NCBI GenBank assembly: GCA_044348925.1
Contig: JBIKRY010000001.1
Span: 12,829-76,828, forward strand
DNA length: 64,000 nucleotides
Direction: 5' to 3'
From: JAAFKA01 sp044348925
Lineage (GTDB): Bacteria; Bacteroidota; Bacteroidia; Cytophagales; Thermoflexibacteraceae
How positions within the stretch are numbered: position 1 is the stretch's first letter; every line of letters begins with the position of its first letter. This document shows, piece by piece, positions 24,199 to 34,276 of the stretch. Both the position numbers and the translations under genes were made by a program. The notes under the pieces are model-generated. The model made no database searches and was not told the DNA's origin. It saw only the letters and a program-made list of their open reading frames with translations.

Positions 24199-27100
24199 AT
24201 GAAAAAATTTTTTTTTTGGTTTCTTATTTTATCCTCTTGGATAATAAGTTATTCCCAAGCTACTATTTATTATGTTCGTACCACAGGCTTGACTTCTAAT
24301 GACGGCTTGACTTGGGCAACCTCCACGTCTATACAAAATGCTTTTCTACTTGCAAGTGCAGGAGATACTATTTTGGTTGCCAAAGGCACTTACAAGACCG
24401 ATACTTTAGGTACGAGTCGTACTGCTACTTTTTTACTCAAAAATAAAATCGTATTCATTGGTGGTTATAATAATACAGGTAATCCTGCTTTTGGTAGTCG
24501 AAATGCTACTACAAATGTTACTATTTTGAGTGGAGATTTAAGTAATAATGATAATTGTGCTACCATGTCCACAGGTGGAAGTGCTGCTACTTATACAGAT
24601 AATGCTTATCACATAGTACGCATACCTGCTACGATTGCAGATTGGGTATATGTAGAAGGTTTTACTATTTCGGGAGGCTCTGCGAATGGTGCAGCACCCG
24701 ACAATCAAGGGGCAGGTGTATTAGTAGAAGATGGTGCAAAAAAAGTACAAATCGTAAATTGTACAATTACTTGCAATTTTTCGAGCAGTGATGGGGCAGG
24801 TATTTCGCACAGAGGTAGTACAAATAGCCGTTTGGTGCTTACAAGTTGCACACTTACCCAAAATCTAAGCAATACGGGTGATGCTGGAGGCTTATTGATA
24901 CGTGCCGACAGTGCCAATATTACTCGTAGCACTTTTTCTCTCAATCGTGGTTCTTCGGGTGCTGGGTTATCTGTAAAAATTGTAAATGCTGCAAATTGTG
25001 TTTACTCCATCTTAAATAATACTTTTGAAAATAATACTGCCTCAGCAACAGGCGGGGCAATCAATTTAGTCAATGGAATCAACGAGGGTTATGTAATTGA
25101 TGGAAATAATTTTGTTACTAACACAGCCCTTAATGGCGGTGCAATAGGTTTTTTTGGAACTTCTACTGGCGTAATTGCTTATATTCAATCCAATAAATTT
25201 ATCGGTAATATAGCTTCTTTGCAAGGTGGCGGGGCAATTTTTATTAGTGGAATAAGCCTCGATGCCAACGGAACTGCCCAAAGCACTATTCTTAATAATG
25301 TTTTTAGCGGAAATCGGGCATCTGCTAATAGTGGTACAAATGGCAAAGGTGGTGCTATCATTATTCAGGGCTTAACTGCAACCCAAAAAGCCCCTGTTAT
25401 TGCCAACAACACATTTAGTCGAAATCTCGCAAATGGCAATAACGCAGCTGTAGGTGGTGGTGCATTGTTTGTGAGTGCAAATAACGCAGCAGTAAATTTT
25501 ACAGTTTTTAATAATATTTTTTGGAACAATACCAACACAGGCAATAGAGGAAATAATCTTTTTGTCGCAACTTCTACAAGTTTCAAATATGCACATTCCA
25601 TTATCAACGCAGCCGAAAGCACTTGCACAGGTGGCTGTCAAGACACAGGAGTTGCTGCTTTGCTAAACAAAGACCCTAAATTTTATGACGATGACGGTGC
25701 AGACAATACCGTAGGGACTCTTGATGACGATTTGCGTTTACAATATGATAATACTACAGGGGTTACAATTAACAACGCATTTGATACAGGCGTATATACA
25801 TACAATACTTTTACTACTTTAAATGTAGATTATTTAGTTTTTGACCGTAGTTGCTTACCAGATTTGGGGGCTTACGAATATACACATTATTGGAAAGGTG
25901 GCACTACAGATTGGAATACTGGGGCAAATTGGAGTGATAAATGTGGAAATGTTGTGCCAACTGCCAAAATGAATATTTATGTAGGTACAAATGACCAATC
26001 TACTACCAATGCTACAGGCGGTATCACTGGCACAAATACCACTACCAACCCTGTACTTGATGTTACCAATCACGTAGGATTTTCGTTTTATGTAAGCAAA
26101 GATGTAACCATGCAAACGGCAAGTTTACTTACTTTGCAAGGGCATTTGAGAGTAAGTGGAACAGCAAAATTTAATAACAATGCCGCTGCCTACGGAGGTA
26201 GAGTACTTATGAAACCAACAGATTGTGCTTTTGCCCAAACTATTTCTCATAGTGGTAGCCAACTTAATTTTAATCACTTAGAAATAGACAATATTTCAGG
26301 AGTTACAAAATCGGGCAATAATGTAAACGTAAAAACGGTAGTAGAACTTACCAATGGAAATTTGGCAGTCGGTGGTGGCTTTACCTTGCTTTCTACAGCA
26401 ACTTCGACTGCTATGGTTGCGAATGACCCTGCGGCAGGCGTTGCACCTACTACACGCAGAATTACAGGAAATGTAACCGTACAAAGACATATTACAGGAC
26501 ACCCTGCCTATACAGGACTTGGATACCGCTATTTTTCTGCACCAATTAGCAATTATTCTTACGGGCAATTTACCCAAACCCCGATTGTTACAGGAGCAGG
26601 ATATTATTGGTATAATCCAAGTTACACCGCAGCAAATTTCCCTACTTTATTTACTTATCAAGAAGGAAATAACACGGATGATGGCACCAATACAGGTGGT
26701 TTTGAAGGTGGCTCTGCAACAGGGGGCTGGCGTTGCCCAACTACTAACCCAAGTATAGGACAAGGATTTAATGTCCACACGCCAACCAATATTACAACTA
26801 CTTTTACAGGAACATTAAATAATGGCACTTTAACGATTCCCGTTACAAAAACAGGAGCAAGTACCTATTCGGGTTGGAATTTGGTAGGAAATCCATATCC
26901 ATCGCCTTTAGATTGGGACGCAGTAGTAGCAGCAAATGCTACTATCATAGAAGCAGCAATATATAGACGTATTGCAAGAGGTCCCTTAAACTTGGTTAGT
27001 TGGGGAAAATATATTGCAGGAGTAGGCTCTATCGAAGGCGGAACAGTAGGCGGAAACACTGTAGATAATACCAATATTAACAAAAATATTGCTTTAGGGC

Positions 27101-27897
27101 AAGGATTTTTTGTGGTTGCAAAAACAAATGGAAATATTACACTAAACAATACTATGCGACCAAGCATAGGCACACAAACAAGCCCATTGTTTTTGAGAAC
27201 CGAAAATAACAAGCCAATGGCACTAAAATTACGTTGCCAAAATTCGCAATTTTATGACGAAATGATAGTACATTTTAACCAAAATGCAACAGAAAAATAT
27301 GATGGAGATTTTGATGCACATAAAGCACCTGAAAATGGAGGTACAATGCCCGATATGTATATGATTTCGGCAGACAAAAAAAATATTTCTATCAATGGAT
27401 TACCTTTTAGTGCTTTGCAAAAAAATGTTCCTTTTATTGTAAAATCAAAAATTGCAGGCGAATATCAAATTAATGTGCAAGATACAAGTTCAATTCCTAC
27501 AAATTCCAATGTATTTTTATGGGATAAGGAACTGAATATCAAACAAAACTTGTTGTTAAATCCTATTTACAAATTTACGGCAAAAGTAGCTACTTATAAC
27601 ACAAGATTTGAATTGATTTTTGATATTAGTATTAATGCTAATTTGGTAGGAAATTTGACACTCTATCCAAATCCAAGCACCGATAATAACGTAACTCTAC
27701 GCCTACTAACCAATGAAAATGCAAATTTGAATATTGCAATTTATGATGTGATGGGACGAGTTGCCAAAACTATTACTGCACACAAAGACCTAAATACCTT
27801 TGAAATGCCATTAGATTTGTCAGATTTGTCGCAAGGGGTATATGTAATTCAAATCCATGACGGAAAAAAAACCTATAGTAGCAAGTTTGTAAAATAA
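24199..27897 (+). CDS. Large secreted beta-helix protein with T9SS C-terminal sorting domain
   Basis: This 1232-residue protein is exported by Sec and then by the type IX secretion system. A signal peptide (MKKFFFWFLILSSWIISYSQ) is followed by a right-handed parallel beta-helix (roughly residues 30-480) with repeating N-x-F-x-x-N-x-A-x-x-G-G-A turns such as NTFENNTASATGGAIN. A ~600-residue part with several threonine- and glycine-rich stretches follows. The last ~75 residues form a type A sorting domain: LTLYPNPSTDNNVTLRL, IAIYDVMGRV, and LSQGVYVIQIHDGKKTYSSK. Function is probably surface adhesion or polymer binding; no catalytic residues are evident. It has its own promoter region and a terminator. 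Confidence 0.9.
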   Translation: MKKFFFWFLILSSWIISYSQATIYYVRTTGLTSNDGLTWATSTSIQNAFLLASAGDTILVAKGTYKTDTLGTSRTATFLLKNKIVFIGGYNNTGNPAFGSRNATTNVTILSGDLSNNDNCATMSTGGSAATYTDNAYHIVRIPATIADWVYVEGFTISGGSANGAAPDNQGAGVLVEDGAKKVQIVNCTITCNFSSSDGAGISHRGSTNSRLVLTSCTLTQNLSNTGDAGGLLIRADSANITRSTFSLNRGSSGAGLSVKIVNAANCVYSILNNTFENNTASATGGAINLVNGINEGYVIDGNNFVTNTALNGGAIGFFGTSTGVIAYIQSNKFIGNIASLQGGGAIFISGISLDANGTAQSTILNNVFSGNRASANSGTNGKGGAIIIQGLTATQKAPVIANNTFSRNLANGNNAAVGGGALFVSANNAAVNFTVFNNIFWNNTNTGNRGNNLFVATSTSFKYAHSIINAAESTCTGGCQDTGVAALLNKDPKFYDDDGADNTVGTLDDDLRLQYDNTTGVTINNAFDTGVYTYNTFTTLNVDYLVFDRSCLPDLGAYEYTHYWKGGTTDWNTGANWSDKCGNVVPTAKMNIYVGTNDQSTTNATGGITGTNTTTNPVLDVTNHVGFSFYVSKDVTMQTASLLTLQGHLRVSGTAKFNNNAAAYGGRVLMKPTDCAFAQTISHSGSQLNFNHLEIDNISGVTKSGNNVNVKTVVELTNGNLAVGGGFTLLSTATSTAMVANDPAAGVAPTTRRITGNVTVQRHITGHPAYTGLGYRYFSAPISNYSYGQFTQTPIVTGAGYYWYNPSYTAANFPTLFTYQEGNNTDDGTNTGGFEGGSATGGWRCPTTNPSIGQGFNVHTPTNITTTFTGTLNNGTLTIPVTKTGASTYSGWNLVGNPYPSPLDWDAVVAANATIIEAAIYRRIARGPLNLVSWGKYIAGVGSIEGGTVGGNTVDNTNINKNIALGQGFFVVAKTNGNITLNNTMRPSIGTQTSPLFLRTENNKPMALKLRCQNSQFYDEMIVHFNQNATEKYDGDFDAHKAPENGGTMPDMYMISADKKNISINGLPFSALQKNVPFIVKSKIAGEYQINVQDTSSIPTNSNVFLWDKELNIKQNLLLNPIYKFTAKVATYNTRFELIFDISINANLVGNLTLYPNPSTDNNVTLRLLTNENANLNIAIYDVMGRVAKTITAHKDLNTFEMPLDLSDLSQGVYVIQIHDGKKTYSSKFVK

Positions 27898-27933
27898 AAT
27901 TATTACTATAAAAATTCTCTTGTTATTTACTAT

Positions 27934-27971
27934 GTAGGTTGCAAGGTTTATAAAAAGACCTTGCAACCTAC
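27934..27971. terminator. Bidirectional terminator between convergent genes
   Basis: GTAGGTTGCAAGGT at 27934-27947 pairs with ACCTTGCAACCTAC at 27958-27971, with a T run after it on the plus strand. The genes on both sides end at 27897 and 27975. Confidence 0.8.
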
Positions 27972-27974
27972 TTT

Positions 27975-28598
27975 TTAAAATAAATCAAATTTTTCGGCAG
28001 TCCGCACACAGTCTGCAAAAATAAAATCTAAAACCCCGAATAATTTATCAGGGTTATCCAAACCCAAACCTACAGGGTGTTTGTAAATAATTTTAGTATC
28101 TAATTTCCCAAATTCCCAACCTTTTCCAATACTAACAATAGCATAAATAGGAATTTCAGGATTTTTATTTAGAAGTTGTGCAACTATTAATTGTTTGTAA
28201 GCATCTACCCAACCCTTATCGTAGTCATCATGCTTTGCCTTGACAGTAATAAGTAAAGGTTTGCCAAAAATATTAACCCCTGTTTTGTTTTTAGGCGAAA
28301 CTACATAGTCTGGCACTAAAACCAAATCTTCATACTTTATTTGTGGGTGGCTGAACAATTTAGCTCGAGGATTGCGTTTCCAAGCCTCTCTGAGTAGTGG
28401 AAAAATTAGCGTTTCACAAGCATAAAATTCCATATCTGTATCCCCACGTTCTGATAAAGCAAAATCTATATCGTCTAATACAGTTTGGTGAATTTGTATG
28501 GGAGTGATGGAAGAAAAATCAAGAAATTTTTTGCTTTCTACTCGCAAGTCAAAATATGTTAATAATTCATCTGCGTTTTTAAAGTCGCTAAATTTCAT
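27975..28598 (-). CDS. Uncharacterised protein with a PD-(D/E)XK-like core
   Basis: The 207-residue protein has no family I can name. A helical N-terminus is followed by LVLVPDYVVSPKNKTGVN and LLITVKAKHDDYDKGWVDAYKQL, which resembles a restriction-endonuclease-like core (D, then x-x-K) with V-K-A-K in the place of E-x-K. The E residue normally preceding the lysine is missing, so catalysis is doubtful. Lengths and layout resemble the gene at 21554. The ATG at 28598 is preferred to a longer frame to 28619. It stands alone, convergent with the T9SS protein. Confidence 0.55.
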   Translation of the reverse strand: MKFSDFKNADELLTYFDLRVESKKFLDFSSITPIQIHQTVLDDIDFALSERGDTDMEFYACETLIFPLLREAWKRNPRAKLFSHPQIKYEDLVLVPDYVVSPKNKTGVNIFGKPLLITVKAKHDDYDKGWVDAYKQLIVAQLLNKNPEIPIYAIVSIGKGWEFGKLDTKIIYKHPVGLGLDNPDKLFGVLDFIFADCVRTAEKFDLF

Positions 28599-28780
28599 AA
28601 GTCGTAATGGTTTTAGCAAAGTTACGAAATGTTATGGAAAACGAAGAATAAACCTCGTTTGTATGTCAATAAAAAAACTTGTAGTTGCTCAATAAAGCTA
28701 AAAGCTAATAGATTACATACAAGTTTTATTAATAATTTGTTACTATATTTTCAACAAAAAAATTATTTTATCAAAACTTC

Positions 28781-30598
28781 TCAATTTATTACATCACCAC
28801 GCAAAGCCCTAAACCGTTTTCGTGCTTCTGCGGAATAGATACTTCCTTGATAATTGCTTAGTAATTTTTGGTAATATTCCATAGCTTTTTCCTTATTTTG
28901 TAGGTTTTCTTGGTACAGTTTGCCTGCCATAAAGGTTGCGTCATCTCCCAAAATATCTTCACTACTATCTTGCAATAATTTTTGTATTTCGGTCATAGCC
29001 TCTGGATAACGAGCTTGGCGAATAAAAATATTTGCCTTTGCCCAATGAATTTCGTCTATTAAACTATGTTCGGGATAGGTTTTCAGCATTTTATCATAGC
29101 CAAGCAATGCCTCATCAAGTTGCCCTTGAAAAACCAACAAATCTATAGCTGCAAATTCGCTAAGTGCCGTTGCCGAAGTATCCAATTCCAAATTATCGGC
29201 AATTAATAAAGATAATTGCATAGCATCATTTGCTATTTCGCGTGTAGTAGCCTCTTTGAGTACGTCTAATTGCTCTTTTGCAAAATCAAAATCCCCTTTA
29301 TAATAATGTAATTTGGCATTTTTGAGTTTTGCAATATGCCCTAAAGGTCTTTCTTTTTCGGTTTTTGCTACTTGTGCATACAAAAGTGTAGCTTCCCAAG
29401 GCTCTGATTTTAACAAATAAATATCTCCTAAATCTACTTTAGCTTGGTCTATCAAGTCTTGTTTGATGCCAAGTGAACGAGAATCTATAATTTTTTGTAG
29501 GATAATAACTGCAGTATCTTTATTATTTAAGTAAAAAGCCTCTAATAATGCCATACTACGAACTGCCTCCGCAGTGCTTTGATTTAGCCCTAATTCGGCA
29601 ACAATGCTATTATAATCTCCAATCAAAGACTTGATTTTTAACTTGTCTATTGGAAAAGTAGTTTTGATTTGTTCTTCTTTTGCCTTTGCCAAATTGCGTT
29701 TTGCCTCTGCATAAATAGATTTTTCGGTTCGGTAAGTATTGGCAATGTAATCATAAATCTTGATGGCAGCCGCATAATCTTTGTGTTCTAATGCCATTTT
29801 CCCCAAATTTCCCAACTCTATTCCTTCCAAATTTTTGCGTTTATCTATTGCTTTGGCTTGTAGAAATGCTTTTGTAAATTCTTTGCGTTGCATAAAATAC
29901 CACACCAACATTTCAGGATAGACTACATTATCGGGATATTTTTCCAAAAAATCTACCAAAATACCTTCTAATTTGTTGAAATCTTCTTCGTCACGCACAC
30001 GCATTTGTAGATAATATTGTACCATTTCCAACTGTTCGGGACTGTAGCTCAACATATCCAAGTATTCATTGACCATTTTATCTAATTTGCCCGACAAACC
30101 ATACAAAGCTGCTAATTCATTTACAAACTTGTATTTTCCATTTTTACGTCCTGCCAAGTATAGTTTTTCGGCATATTCATAAAAATTTGCTTGAATAAAA
30201 TATTGTGCGTTGTAATGAATTTGGTTATCGTCTTTTTTGATACGGTCTATAAAATCCTCTAATTGGCGTGCAGATTCTTTGCTTTTGCCTTGCAAATTCA
30301 ATACTGTTGCATAATCTACGGCAAACATTCCCTCATAAGGCAAATTTTTAGTTTGCTTTTTGAGATATTTTTCGGCTTCTTCCAATTTTTGTAATTTTAG
30401 TAAGATAGCCAAGTAATTTTTATGAATATCATAAATAAATTCTTGCTTTTTTACTAATCTTTCATACATTGTATAGGCTTTGTCGTATTCGCCTTGAGCA
30501 TAATATTCATTTGCTAACAGCATTTCTGTCTGTGTTTGACCCAAAATTTGAGCAGTACAAAAAAGTACAAAGGATATACAAAAAAATATTTTTTTCAT
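28781..30598 (-). CDS. Exported tetratricopeptide-repeat protein
   Basis: The 605-residue protein has a signal peptide (MKKIFFCISFVLFCTAQILGQ) and then TPR-type helix pairs throughout: YAQGEYDKAYTMYERLV, LLKLQKLEEAEKYLKK, and at the C-terminus ANIFIRQARYPEAMTEIQKL and LYQENLQNKEKAMEYYQKLL. This points to a periplasmic or outer-membrane-associated scaffold for protein complexes. I see no enzymatic domain. It is monocistronic, with a 82 bp gap to the gene upstream. Members with this layout in Bacteroidota are usually annotated only as TPR proteins. Confidence 0.8.
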   Translation of the reverse strand: MKKIFFCISFVLFCTAQILGQTQTEMLLANEYYAQGEYDKAYTMYERLVKKQEFIYDIHKNYLAILLKLQKLEEAEKYLKKQTKNLPYEGMFAVDYATVLNLQGKSKESARQLEDFIDRIKKDDNQIHYNAQYFIQANFYEYAEKLYLAGRKNGKYKFVNELAALYGLSGKLDKMVNEYLDMLSYSPEQLEMVQYYLQMRVRDEEDFNKLEGILVDFLEKYPDNVVYPEMLVWYFMQRKEFTKAFLQAKAIDKRKNLEGIELGNLGKMALEHKDYAAAIKIYDYIANTYRTEKSIYAEAKRNLAKAKEEQIKTTFPIDKLKIKSLIGDYNSIVAELGLNQSTAEAVRSMALLEAFYLNNKDTAVIILQKIIDSRSLGIKQDLIDQAKVDLGDIYLLKSEPWEATLLYAQVAKTEKERPLGHIAKLKNAKLHYYKGDFDFAKEQLDVLKEATTREIANDAMQLSLLIADNLELDTSATALSEFAAIDLLVFQGQLDEALLGYDKMLKTYPEHSLIDEIHWAKANIFIRQARYPEAMTEIQKLLQDSSEDILGDDATFMAGKLYQENLQNKEKAMEYYQKLLSNYQGSIYSAEARKRFRALRGDVIN

Positions 30599-30680
30599 TT
30601 TGTGTTGTTTTCAGTGAAAATACATGTAGCTAAATTGCTAATTTGGTTACTTAAATAAAGTCTATCATACACATTTTATT

Positions 30681-32102
30681 TTATAAAGTATCCAAAAAAC
30701 CCAAATAATATGTTTTATCCGACACTACATTATACCTGTTTCCATTTCCATCATTTGCACTAATCACCAAACGAAAATTATAAATATAATTTTCGCAAGA
30801 CGCATCTCCATCAATTTCTAAAGAAAAATGTTGTGCTTGGTTGTTTGTAACTTCTTTAAAATCAAGTATAGGAATAATAGTTGATGTATGTGTCAAAGTT
30901 ACTTTATATTTTTGTTCTCCTGCTTTTTGGGTTATCCAATTAGACCATTTTACTTTTTTGGTATCTAAATGATAGGTAGCAATTTTTTCTAATTTAACAT
31001 TGTCTATGTATAAAGTTTTGCCACTACTATTTTTGATATTAAACCTTATTTGCATATTTTTATTAGCAATGGTAGGAATATTTGTAGGCATATTTACCAC
31101 ACTTTTCAAGTTTTCTCGATATGGTTCTCCATATTTGCTATTCATATCTTCCCCTTCGGTATTTGTTTCAAAATTCCATTTTTCAGAACTATACAAAAAC
31201 TTACCATTGTAAATATTATTGGTGTGAAAAGATAATGGATTTGTAATTTTTTCTTCACCTGCCTTGTTATTGGTGCTGTCAAAATCTGTATTTTTGCTTA
31301 TTGGGGTATTTTCTCTAAAATTACTGTCTGCCACCACAGGCTTAAACGTAATTTGCTCAATATAGGCTAACTTTTCTTTCTGTGTATCTACATAACTAAG
31401 CATTGTATAATATTTGTAGGAAAAAGTTACCAACAATAACAAAGAGGCAGCTATCGAAATTTCTTTAAAATATTTTTTCCAAAACCCTATTTTTGGCTTT
31501 TCTATCTCTGCTTTTTCAGTTTCTTTTTCTGCTTTTTCAGTTTCTTTTTCTGCTTTTTCAGTTTCTTTTTCTGCGATTTTAGTTTCTTTTTCTGTAATTT
31601 CAGTTTCTTTTTCTGCAATTTCAGTTTCTTTTTCTGCAATTTCGGGGCTTATTTTTTCAAGTTCAAACTTATTTTCAAGTTCAAGAGTTTTGTCTTTGCT
31701 ATGTAGTTCTTTCCATTGTCTAAACTCTTCGAGAGTTTGTATTGGGCTATTTATCAAAAAAGCTGCAAAAGATAATGTAATTTCTTTTGGTGCTACTGTT
31801 ATACCTTGAAAAATCTTTGCAATAGACTTTGCTTTATTCTCTACACTTCGTTCTAATTCAAGGAGAACTTTATCTAAAGAAACATTGCCTTTTGACAACA
31901 CAAAAAAAACTTTGATTTTTTCTATTTTTTCAGGCTCACTATTTTCTTCCAATACACGAATACAATACCTGTGGATAGTTGTAACAGTAATTTTTGTAGT
32001 TCTAAATTCTTTAGGAATGATAGTTACAGGAATTTGTTCAGAGAAATTTCGTAAATAGATAGCAAATCCTTTTTGGAGTTCTTCGCGTTTGAGCTTTGTC
32101 AT
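30681..32102 (-). CDS. Membrane protein with a charged 7-residue repeat and a C-terminal sandwich domain
   Basis: I do not recognise a family. From the ATG at 32102 the protein has 473 residues. The N-terminal ~125 are cytoplasmic and helical (KREELQKGFAIYLRNFSEQI). A seven-residue repeat of the type EKETEIA lies around residues 152-200. One membrane span (IAASLLLLVTFSYKYYTM) follows, and the extracytoplasmic part ends with beta-strands (YIYNFRLVISANDGNGN) that may form a jelly-roll. An earlier in-frame methionine would place the start inside the inverted repeat at 32.13 kb, which is unlikely. Expression may be affected by that repeat just upstream. Confidence 0.7.
   Translation of the reverse strand: MTKLKREELQKGFAIYLRNFSEQIPVTIIPKEFRTTKITVTTIHRYCIRVLEENSEPEKIEKIKVFFVLSKGNVSLDKVLLELERSVENKAKSIAKIFQGITVAPKEITLSFAAFLINSPIQTLEEFRQWKELHSKDKTLELENKFELEKISPEIAEKETEIAEKETEITEKETKIAEKETEKAEKETEKAEKETEKAEIEKPKIGFWKKYFKEISIAASLLLLVTFSYKYYTMLSYVDTQKEKLAYIEQITFKPVVADSNFRENTPISKNTDFDSTNNKAGEEKITNPLSFHTNNIYNGKFLYSSEKWNFETNTEGEDMNSKYGEPYRENLKSVVNMPTNIPTIANKNMQIRFNIKNSSGKTLYIDNVKLEKIATYHLDTKKVKWSNWITQKAGEQKYKVTLTHTSTIIPILDFKEVTNNQAQHFSLEIDGDASCENYIYNFRLVISANDGNGNRYNVVSDKTYYLGFLDTL
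31504..31645 (-). repeat. 21-bp coding tandem repeat
   Basis: About seven units of TTTCTTTTTCTGCTTTTTCA plus one base run head to tail, each encoding seven residues of the type EKETEKA on the minus strand. The units differ by a few bases. Because 21 is a multiple of 3, changes in copy number would keep the reading frame. Confidence 0.85.
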
Positions 32103-32126
32103 AGGAAAAATAGTTAAAGTTGAATA

Positions 32127-32286
32127 GATAATGTAAGTTGCGTAGTAGTACGGAACTCCAGTTCCGTACATCATTTATTGCATAAGTAAAACACTTTAGA
32201 CCCAAATAAATAGTTTTTTAGGTAAAACAAACTTGCTTATACGACTTGTACGTAGCTGGAGCTACGTACTACGCAATATACATTAG
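32127..32286. repeat. MITE-like inverted repeat, copy 1
   Basis: The ends, near 32127 (AATGTAAGTTGCGTAGTA) and near 32286 (TACTACGCAATATACATTA), are inverted copies of each other. Two perfect 10-bp-arm palindromes sit inside: GTACGGAACT-CC-AGTTCCGTAC at 32148-32169 and GTACGTAGCT-GG-AGCTACGTAC at 32248-32269. The same design recurs at 61.2 kb. It is between the repeat-bearing membrane protein gene and pcm. Confidence 0.8.
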
Positions 32287-32355
32287 ATAAGCAAATATAG
32301 TAAACTTTAACCTAATTTAGTAAAATTTTGTTTTGGTATAACAAAAAATATTTTT

Positions 32356-33012
32356 TTATAATTGCCAACCTTCTTTGCCTAATAAAGGCACAAAAGAAAA
32401 AGATTCGTGTTTATACAAAATAATTTCGCCTTTTAGATTTTTGTGTATTTTATACATTTGTTGTATGTTATTGTCGCCAACGGGAATGACCAATATCCCG
32501 CCATTTTTGAGTTGGTCTATCAAAGTTTGTGGTACTTTTGGGGCTCCTGCCGTTACAATAATCTTGTCAAAAGGTGCAAAAACAGACATTCCCTGCGAAC
32601 CATCTCCGTAGATAAAATTAGCTTTATAGCCAATGCTTGTCAATAAGTGTTTGGCTTTTTGGTGCAATTTGCGATTGTATTCGATAGTATATAAATTTGC
32701 ACCCAATTCTAATAAGATACAACTTTGATAGCCCGAGCCTGTTCCTATTTCCAAAACTTTATCACCTGCTTGCACATCTAATAATTCGGTTTGAAAAGCT
32801 ACTGTAGAAGGTTGCGAAATAGTCTGCCCTTCGCCAATACTGAAAGCCTTATCCAAATATGCCTGCTCTACAAATGCACTGTCAAAAAAGAAATGTCTTG
32901 GCACTTTTTCCATAGCTTGTAATACTTTTTCGGCTATCATTTCTCTATGAATTAACGTATTGATTAATGCTTTTCGCATGCCTTTATGCTTATATGTATC
33001 TATTACTTGCAT
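32356..33012 (-). CDS. pcm: Protein-L-isoaspartate O-methyltransferase
   Basis: This enzyme repairs damaged proteins by methylating L-isoaspartyl residues with S-adenosylmethionine. The SAM-binding motif I is VLEIGTGSGYQSCILLELG, and the family's N-terminal motif FVEQAYLDKAFSIGEGQTIS and the post-I motif LYTIEYNRKLHQ are present. MEKVPRHFFF is the usual opening of the core. The length of 218 residues is right. The gap to the DUF2911 gene upstream is only 47 bp, so the two may be co-transcribed. Confidence 0.92.
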   Translation of the reverse strand: MQVIDTYKHKGMRKALINTLIHREMIAEKVLQAMEKVPRHFFFDSAFVEQAYLDKAFSIGEGQTISQPSTVAFQTELLDVQAGDKVLEIGTGSGYQSCILLELGANLYTIEYNRKLHQKAKHLLTSIGYKANFIYGDGSQGMSVFAPFDKIIVTAGAPKVPQTLIDQLKNGGILVIPVGDNNIQQMYKIHKNLKGEIILYKHESFSFVPLLGKEGWQL

Positions 33013-33059
33013 ATTTTCTACTATTATTGGTAAAGTAATTGTAAATTAGAGTTTTGTAC

Positions 33060-33938
33060 TTATAATTTTGTTTCCCAAAGATTAATAGCCCTTTCCAAAT
33101 CTGTTTTATAGCTAAATTTTTCTCCTCGTTCCAAAATACCTAATGCTAATGCTTGTTTTGCTAAGTCTATTGCAGTTTGAAAATTTCCATGTAAGGCAAA
33201 AAAATCAGCTTTGAGCCAATAAGGTCTGAAACTTTTAGGATTTGCTTGCAATGCTTTATCAATCCACGTCATTACTTGGTCTTGAAAAAGCCCATTTTTT
33301 AGGGCATAATCTGCACAGGTTGCAAAGATTTCCCAGTCTTCGTCTTTTGCATTTTGAATGGCAGTAAGAATATTGGTTAATACTTTTTGTTCTACTTCCA
33401 CACGCAACTCTATTGGAATAATTATTTTTTCCCATTCTATAAAAATATCTGCCTTTGTTTTTTCTATATTCCCAATTTCCAATTTAAAAGTTTCTTCAAA
33501 TTTACCTTTCAATGGGATAACTTTAAAAGAAATAACATTGTCTTCTTCTTTGTAATTTTCTACGCCCCATGAATCCGCATTTTTATTGAGCAAAATAGTC
33601 CATGCTCCTTTAGTTGGTATGGTATAAATTGCATATTTGCCTGCTTTTACCAAATTATTATTGAGCCAAACATCATCAGAAAACTCTATGGTTGTGGCTT
33701 GATTTGCACCTGTTCGCCATACTTTGTTATAAGGCACAATATCTCCCCAAATTTTGCGACCTCGCACACTTGGACGGTTATACTCGATAAGTACCTCTGT
33801 CAAACCAACTGTTTGTTTGAGGCTGGCTTTTGTACTTACAACAGGCAAAATTACTCTTGGCGTTTCTACTTTTTGTGCATAAATAACAAGATACCCAAAA
33901 AAACAAAAAGAAAATAGCAAGCTAAATCTTAGGAACAT
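33060..33938 (-). CDS. DUF2911 family exported protein
   Basis: The protein has a signal peptide and a DUF2911 domain of ~170 residues (SLKQTVGLTEVLIEYNRPSV, GRKIWGDIVPYNKVWRTGAN, GKYAIYTIPTKGAWTILLN). About 110 helical residues follow, with TPR-like character (YWLKADFFALHGNFQTAIDL). DUF2911 is common in Bacteroidota and is periplasmic with unknown function. The 292-residue length fits the two-domain version. It is divergent from pruA; the 338 bp between them is AT-rich and holds no gene that I can see. Confidence 0.9.
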   Translation of the reverse strand: MFLRFSLLFSFCFFGYLVIYAQKVETPRVILPVVSTKASLKQTVGLTEVLIEYNRPSVRGRKIWGDIVPYNKVWRTGANQATTIEFSDDVWLNNNLVKAGKYAIYTIPTKGAWTILLNKNADSWGVENYKEEDNVISFKVIPLKGKFEETFKLEIGNIEKTKADIFIEWEKIIIPIELRVEVEQKVLTNILTAIQNAKDEDWEIFATCADYALKNGLFQDQVMTWIDKALQANPKSFRPYWLKADFFALHGNFQTAIDLAKQALALGILERGEKFSYKTDLERAINLWETKL

Positions 33939-34276
33939 ACAAATAAATATTTTATAAAAACAGGATTATCATTGCCACACTCTACTCGGTTTACAACTTG
34001 CAATTTTACAAAATATTGCTGTGAAATCTATATCTAAGTATGCTTTATTGCAAAATTATCCATAAAAATCTATAAGGACGTTTTTACTGCAATTTTTTTA
34101 TGCTTTACTTGTGCACAGTAGCAGGATAATGTACTGCGGTGTTATCTCTAATACATTTTATAGAAATTGTAGAAGAATCTATATTTTCTGTTTTGTTCTG
34201 CAATTTATTTGCAAAGGTTTTATAACTTGCAAGCAAATAACCAATATTCCAAAATATATCTAAAAACACCGTATGT

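Noticed and set aside
32148..32169. Regulator operator for the neighbouring genes
   Set aside because: The same palindrome occurs at 61.2 kb next to an unrelated gene, so it is better explained as a repeat element.
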